Part shown: positions 60,072 through 64,000 of the stretch, in pieces | Layout: the number at the start of each line of letters is the position of its first letter | Numbering within the stretch: the stretch's first letter is position 1 | From: G965250275 sp965250275 | GTDB lineage: Bacteria > Pseudomonadota > Alphaproteobacteria > Rhodobacterales > Rhodobacteraceae | DNA: 64,000 nucleotides | Assembly (NCBI GenBank): GCA_965250275.1 | Contig: OZ252297.1 | Coordinates: 434,001-498,000, forward strand | Reading direction: 5' to 3' | Position numbers and translations under genes: made by a program | The notes under the pieces: generated by a model | The model's input: only the letters and a program-made list of their open reading frames with translations | What the model was told of the DNA's origin: nothing | Databases searched by the model: none

Positions 60072-60959
60072 GTGAATCACGACGTCATCGTAACTTGCGC
60101 TGTGACTGGCGCCGGCGACACCACAGCGCGCAGCCCTCACGTCCCGGTGACGCCGGAGCAGATCGCCAATGCGGCCATTGAAGCCGCGAAAGCCGGCGCC
60201 GCGGTAGCCCACATTCACGTCCGCGATCCCGAAACTGGTCAGGGATCCCGCGACCCTAAGCTCTTCAAAGAAGTGGTCGACCGGGTGCGCGACAGCGACA
60301 CAGATGTAGTCATCAACCTGACCGCAGGGATGGGTGGCGACTGGATCCCGTCTGCCGAAAACCCAGCGATGCCGGGCCCCGGAACCGATATGATCGGGGC
60401 AGAGGAGCGCCTGCTGCATGTTGCCGAGTGTCAGCCCGACATTTGCAGCCTCGATTGTGGGACTCTGAATTTCGGGGATGGCGACAATATCTATATTTCC
60501 ACGCCACCAACGCTCCGGCGGATGGCGGAACTGACGCGCGAATGGGGCGTGAAGCCCGAGCTGGAGGTCTTCGAGCTGGGACATATCCGCTTCGCGCGTC
60601 AAATGATCGAAGAAGGCCTGATCGCCGACCCTCCGATGTTCCAGATTTGCTTGGGGATTCCCTGGGGTGCCGATCAGAGCGTCGACACCATGAAGGTCAT
60701 GAAGGATCACCTGCCTCACGATGCAAGCTGGGCGGGGTTTGGGATCAGCCGCATGCAGATGCCGATGGCCGCAGCGGCGGTTGCGATGGGCGGGAATGTT
60801 CGAGTTGGACTTGAGGACAACCTGTTCCTCGATCGCGGGGTTCTTGCGACAAATGCCCAACTGGTCACCCGGGTCGTCGAGATCATCGAACGCATGGGGG
60901 GGCGTGCTGTCACGCCACAGGAAGCGCGCAACAAACTCCGGCTGCGTGGAGCGGACTGA
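60072..60959 (+). CDS. cdhC: Beta-keto acid cleavage enzyme, dehydrocarnitine-cleaving type (BKACE/CdhC)
   Basis: This 295-aa BKACE (DUF849) protein starts with GTG and is close by eye to carnitine-pathway CdhC: VTCAVTGAGDTTARSPHVP, zinc ligands His47 and His49 in AHIHVRD, LDCGTLNFGDGDNIYIST, WAGFGISRMQMPMAA and VGLEDN. CdhC converts 3-dehydrocarnitine plus acetyl-CoA to betainyl-CoA and acetoacetate. All of these features are present. The stop is immediately followed by the ABC-transporter ATPase gene start (TGA-ATG), coupling import and cleavage. Confidence 0.93.
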   Translation: MNHDVIVTCAVTGAGDTTARSPHVPVTPEQIANAAIEAAKAGAAVAHIHVRDPETGQGSRDPKLFKEVVDRVRDSDTDVVINLTAGMGGDWIPSAENPAMPGPGTDMIGAEERLLHVAECQPDICSLDCGTLNFGDGDNIYISTPPTLRRMAELTREWGVKPELEVFELGHIRFARQMIEEGLIADPPMFQICLGIPWGADQSVDTMKVMKDHLPHDASWAGFGISRMQMPMAAAAVAMGGNVRVGLEDNLFLDRGVLATNAQLVTRVVEIIERMGGRAVTPQEARNKLRLRGAD

Positions 60960-61967
60960 ATGGATCAATCCGCCGTCACCACCGGCAGTCTTCAGCTGCA
61001 GAACCTGACCAAGGAATTTGGCAGCGTTCGTGCGGTGGATACGGTCAATCTCGACATCCAGAAGGGGGAGTTCCTCACCCTTTTGGGTCCGTCAGGTTCC
61101 GGGAAAACGACGCTCCTGATGATGATCGCCGGATTTCTGGACATTACCAGCGGCGACATTGCTTTGGACGGTGTTTCCATCGCGGGCGTCCCAGCCGAAA
61201 AGCGCAACTTTGGCATGGTGTTTCAGGGCTATGCCCTGTTTCCGCATATGACGGTACGCGACAACATCGGATACGCATTGGACGTGCGAAAGCGGCCGCG
61301 CGCAGAGATCACAGAGCGCGTCGACGAGATGCTTGATTTGGTGCAACTCTCGAACTTTGGACACCGCAAGCCGGCGGAGCTGTCGGGTGGGCAACAGCAG
61401 CGTGTTGCACTGGCTCGCGCCTTATGTTTTGCGCCGCCGGTACTTCTGCTGGACGAGCCCTTGGGGGCGCTGGACAAAAAATTGCGGGTCGAGGTTCAGG
61501 AACAACTGAAAGACATCCATCGCCGCGTTGGAACGACATTCATCTATGTCACGCACGATCAGGAAGAAGCCCTGTCGATGTCTGATCGGATCGTCATCAT
61601 GCGTGATGGCCGCATTGAACAGACGGGGTCCCCAGTCGATCTCTATGAACGCCCGGCCACGCGTTTCGCCGCAAGCTTTCTGGGCAAAAGCAACTTCCTG
61701 CAGCAGCCTGATGGCCTCTACGCGTTGCGTCCGGAGAAGATTGACATCTCAGCCACCGGATCCGGGAACGCCCCGGTGCGCCTGAGCGGCACGGTCCAAA
61801 CGCTCACCTACTTCGGTTCAATGCAGCGGATCATCGTGAATGTCCCGGGCAACGATCCGATCGAAGTCGACATAGATACATGGCGCACCCGGTTGCCGCT
61901 GTCCACGGGGCAAGAGGTCGACCTGCATTGGTCGGACGAGGCGATGGTGCGATTGCGAGAAAGCTGA
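60960..61967 (+). CDS. ABC transporter ATPase, spermidine/putrescine (PotA)-like family
   Basis: This 335-aa protein has Walker A GPSGSGKTT, Q-loop FQGYALFPHM, signature LSGGQQQRVALARAL, Walker B LLLDEPLGAL and the switch His in THDQEEAL, plus a C-terminal TOBE domain (about 245-335). It powers uptake with the binding protein at 62048 and permease at 63214. PotA-like importers carry polyamines, betaines and related cations. Its start abuts the BKACE stop, so the substrate is probably the compound cleaved by the pathway. Confidence 0.95.
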   Translation: MDQSAVTTGSLQLQNLTKEFGSVRAVDTVNLDIQKGEFLTLLGPSGSGKTTLLMMIAGFLDITSGDIALDGVSIAGVPAEKRNFGMVFQGYALFPHMTVRDNIGYALDVRKRPRAEITERVDEMLDLVQLSNFGHRKPAELSGGQQQRVALARALCFAPPVLLLDEPLGALDKKLRVEVQEQLKDIHRRVGTTFIYVTHDQEEALSMSDRIVIMRDGRIEQTGSPVDLYERPATRFAASFLGKSNFLQQPDGLYALRPEKIDISATGSGNAPVRLSGTVQTLTYFGSMQRIIVNVPGNDPIEVDIDTWRTRLPLSTGQEVDLHWSDEAMVRLRES

Positions 61968-62008
61968 ACCAGACTTCAACGCGTCGGTGCAAAGGGCGCG
62001 CAAGAAAG

Positions 62009-62024
62009 GGGACCGAAGCGTCCC
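62009..62024 (+). promoter_or_regulatory. Intercistronic stem-loop before the binding-protein gene
   Basis: GGGAC (62009-62013) and GTCCC (62020-62024) form a 5-bp stem with a 6-base loop, ending 23 bases before the ATG of the binding-protein gene. Such hairpins often stabilise the downstream mRNA segment for a highly expressed binding protein; no direct evidence. Confidence 0.25.
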
Positions 62025-62047
62025 GGCAACCAGCAAGGAGAAAACTA

Positions 62048-63154
62048 ATGCAAGACAAGACTTTTGTTCGCGAGACCCTGATTGAGGGGGCACAGGCCTT
62101 CAAGGAAGGCCGCATGGGGCGCAGAACGTTCCTCTCGCTTTGCGCGGCAAGTGGCTTTGTATCTGCCTCGGTCATCGCAGGCGACGCAGAGGCGGCCGCC
62201 GACTATATCGTGATGTGGAACTGGGGTGGCCAGTCTGAAGAATGCCACGGCAACGCCATCGGCAAACCATTTGAGGCGACCAGCGGCCTTCCTCTCCGGT
62301 TCGACACTTCGGGACCACTCCAGGGCAAGGTTCGGGAAATGGTCGATAGCGGGAATGTCACGGCAGACGTGTGCGACGCGGACTTGTTTGACGCCATCGC
62401 GCTTGGGCCCACAGGTCACCTCGAGGCGATCGACTACAACGTCGTCAGCAAGGACAAAACCTTGCCTGACTATGCGCTGGAATATGGAGTGTCGATCATT
62501 CTTTATGGCTACGCGTTCGTCTATGATACCGAAGCCTATGATACGCCGCCCTCGTCCTGGGCGGACTTCTTTGATACCGCCAAATTCCCGGGCAAGCGTT
62601 CGCTCTACAAATGGGCCAACGGCTCCCTCGAAGCGGCGTTGATGGCCGATGGCGTGGCAAAGGATGCCCTTTATCCGATCGACATGGACCGGGCGCTGGC
62701 CAAGATCAAATCGATCAAGGATGACAGCCTGTATTGGGGATCCGGATCCGAGGCGCACTCGATGGTCGTGAATGGTGAAGTCAGCATGGGCATGGTCTGG
62801 CAGAACCGCGGGAAAAACATCGAAGCCGACACCGACGGTCGTTACAAGCTGATGATGAACCAAGCGTTGGCCATGCCCGGTGCCTACATCGTGCCCAAGG
62901 GCAACCCCGCCGGCCGCGAAGCGATCATGAAGTTCATCGCCACCGCGCAGGAACCGGCCGCACAACTGGAGCTGCTCGATTGCCTGGGGATGACGCCGTC
63001 CAACCCGGCGGCCTTTGCCCAGATTCCGGAAGGGCAACAACCCTATGCCATCACCTCGGCCATGAACATCGACAAAGTCGCGTTCAATGATCCTGTCTGG
63101 TGGGGACAAAACTCCGGCGAGGCGGTCAACGCCTTCCTCGACGCCATCAGCTGA
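62048..63154 (+). CDS. ABC transporter periplasmic binding protein, PotD-like, Tat-exported
   Basis: This 368-aa protein starts at ATG 62048 with AAGGAG 7 bases upstream. It has a long N-region and a twin-arginine motif GRRTFLSL (about residues 24-31) followed by a hydrophobic stretch and AEAA, so Tat export is likely. The mature part (YIVMWNWGGQSEECHGNAI; AFVYDTEAYDTPPSSWADFF; WGSGSEAHSMVVNGEVSMGM) matches the PotD/extracellular solute-binding family 1. Trp-rich pockets suit cationic or quaternary ammonium ligands. The second gene of the importer, 80 bases after the ATPase gene. Confidence 0.93.
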   Translation: MQDKTFVRETLIEGAQAFKEGRMGRRTFLSLCAASGFVSASVIAGDAEAAADYIVMWNWGGQSEECHGNAIGKPFEATSGLPLRFDTSGPLQGKVREMVDSGNVTADVCDADLFDAIALGPTGHLEAIDYNVVSKDKTLPDYALEYGVSIILYGYAFVYDTEAYDTPPSSWADFFDTAKFPGKRSLYKWANGSLEAALMADGVAKDALYPIDMDRALAKIKSIKDDSLYWGSGSEAHSMVVNGEVSMGMVWQNRGKNIEADTDGRYKLMMNQALAMPGAYIVPKGNPAGREAIMKFIATAQEPAAQLELLDCLGMTPSNPAAFAQIPEGQQPYAITSAMNIDKVAFNDPVWWGQNSGEAVNAFLDAIS

Positions 63155-63213
63155 TGCACCGTGGCCCGGCCGTTGCGGTGGCCGGGTCAACCCTTTCAAC
63201 AAGGACGCAACAC

Positions 63214-64000
63214 GTGGCCCAGGCTATACGCAGTCATATCAACCCGGGATGGTGGCTCGTCGCTCCATTCGCGCTGGTGGTGATGGCGCTTTATCTTGGG
63301 CCAATCCTCAACATTCTTTGGCTGAGCGTAACCGACCCCGAGCCGGGGATGGGGAACTACGCGCGTTTGTTCGAAGGCGACACGCTCACCCGCATTATCT
63401 GGACCACGTTCCGAATTTGCGTGATCACCACCGTTTTCAGTGTCGTGCTGGGCTACTCGATTGCCTATGCGATGGTGCAGGCTCACAACGCCGGGCGAAA
63501 GCGCATGATGACGCTGCTGCTGGTGTCGTTTTGGATCTCAATCCTGGTCCGCACATTTTCCTGGCTGATGCTTCTGGGCAATCGCGGGCTGGTCAACGGA
63601 ACGCTCGAGAACATTGGTCTGATTACGGAACCGATTGCCTTCATGCGGAACGAGCTCGGCGTTCTGATTGGCATGGTCCATTACATGATCCCTTACGCGG
63701 TGCTGCCGCTCCTGGTGTCGATGCAATCCCTTGATACCCGGGTCATGGCGGCCTCGCGCAATCTTGGGGCCACAGGTACACAAACCTTCTGGCGCATCTA
63801 TCTGCCGCTGACATTGCCGGGGATCGTCGCGGCGTCGCTGTTGGTCTTCATCCTGAGCCTTGGGTTCTATGTCACTCCGGCTATCCTGGGCGGCGGCAAG
63901 GTCCTGATGATTGCCGAGTACATTTCCGTGCAACTGCTCGTCACCCTGAAATGGGGCACGGCCGCTATGCTGGCGGGTCTGATGTTGTTCGGTGTGCTGG
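63214..64000 (+). CDS. ABC transporter permease, PotB-like (3' end outside window)
   Basis: The GTG start at 63214 has AAGGA 8 bases upstream. The 262 residues visible include a cytosolic start, a first membrane helix (WWLVAPFALVVMALYLGPI), several further helices and the inner-membrane-permease EAA loop (ASRNLGATGTQTFWRIYLPL), which binds the ATPase. It continues in frame through base 64000, so the end and probably the partner permease (PotC-like) lie beyond the window. Confidence 0.93.
   Translation, partial: MAQAIRSHINPGWWLVAPFALVVMALYLGPILNILWLSVTDPEPGMGNYARLFEGDTLTRIIWTTFRICVITTVFSVVLGYSIAYAMVQAHNAGRKRMMTLLLVSFWISILVRTFSWLMLLGNRGLVNGTLENIGLITEPIAFMRNELGVLIGMVHYMIPYAVLPLLVSMQSLDTRVMAASRNLGATGTQTFWRIYLPLTLPGIVAASLLVFILSLGFYVTPAILGGGKVLMIAEYISVQLLVTLKWGTAAMLAGLMLFGVL

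Noticed and set aside
58872..60968. A 698-codon minus-strand frame containing the regulator
   Set aside because: Its N-terminal half is antisense to the BKACE gene. The regulator homology begins at 59936 (or 59942), where a start and ribosome site fit.

Overview
The window (GC-rich, by eye around 60%) reads like a chromosome or chromid of a marine alphaproteobacterium of the Rhodobacterales (Roseobacter group). Reasons: dense co-directional operons with ATGA/TGATG overlaps, a type VI secretion system (T6SS) without TssJ, a bacterial voltage-gated sodium channel, a yjb-type exopolysaccharide locus and carnitine-type betaine catabolism. No tRNA, rRNA, CRISPR array or insertion sequence was seen. 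The assignment is from gene content only.

Region 1 (1-12266): an M15 peptidoglycan peptidase cut by the left edge, then two convergent gene blocks that I cannot match to a named system. The plus block is: a helical protein, an unrecognised 483-aa protein, a secreted caspase-like protease with an intact His/Cys pair, two lipoproteins and a helical coiled-coil protein. The minus block is: a paralogue of the first helical protein, a small exported protein, an ExbB/TolQ channel, two ExbD/TolR proteins, and a TonB-like protein ending in a DUF4384-like domain. The block directly abuts the T6SS and is the best candidate here for an undescribed system.

Region 2 (12497-41436): a nearly complete T6SS on the plus strand: tssA, B, C, hcp, tagJ, tssE, F, G, H(clpV), vgrG, a DUF6931-like protein, PAAR, tagH(FHA), tssK, L, M, tagF and pppA. 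Two unusual genes sit between clpV and vgrG. One is a NavBac-type sodium channel. The other, overlapping it by 11 bases, is a 1532-aa protein that joins a near-copy of TssB to a long acidic repeat linker and a TssB/TssC-like sheath module. No TssJ lipoprotein and no PpkA kinase are present although PppA is.

Region 3 (41455-51158): surface polysaccharide. It holds GDP-mannose 4,6-dehydratase, a ClpP-like exported protein, a YjbE-like small exported protein, a BY-kinase of the Wzc type, a Wza-type export lipoprotein, YjbF and YjbH, and a PPP-family phosphatase.

Region 4 (51155-64000): catabolism of betaine-like nitrogen compounds. One divergent block holds a DUF1185 protein, a CaiB-fragment/flavin-reductase fusion, an alpha/beta hydrolase and a RidA protein on the minus strand. 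The plus strand carries an aldehyde dehydrogenase, an LLM-class flavin monooxygenase, a CaiD-like hydratase and a carnitine-dehydrogenase-like enzyme. A CdhR-like regulator is divergent from a dehydrocarnitine-cleavage-type (BKACE) enzyme, and a polyamine/betaine-type ABC importer follows (ATPase, Tat-exported binding protein, permease cut by the right edge). The layout suggests uptake of a quaternary or N-methylated betaine, oxidation by a two-component flavin monooxygenase and/or a carnitine-type 3-dehydrogenation, and cleavage to central metabolites. The true substrate cannot be read from sequence.
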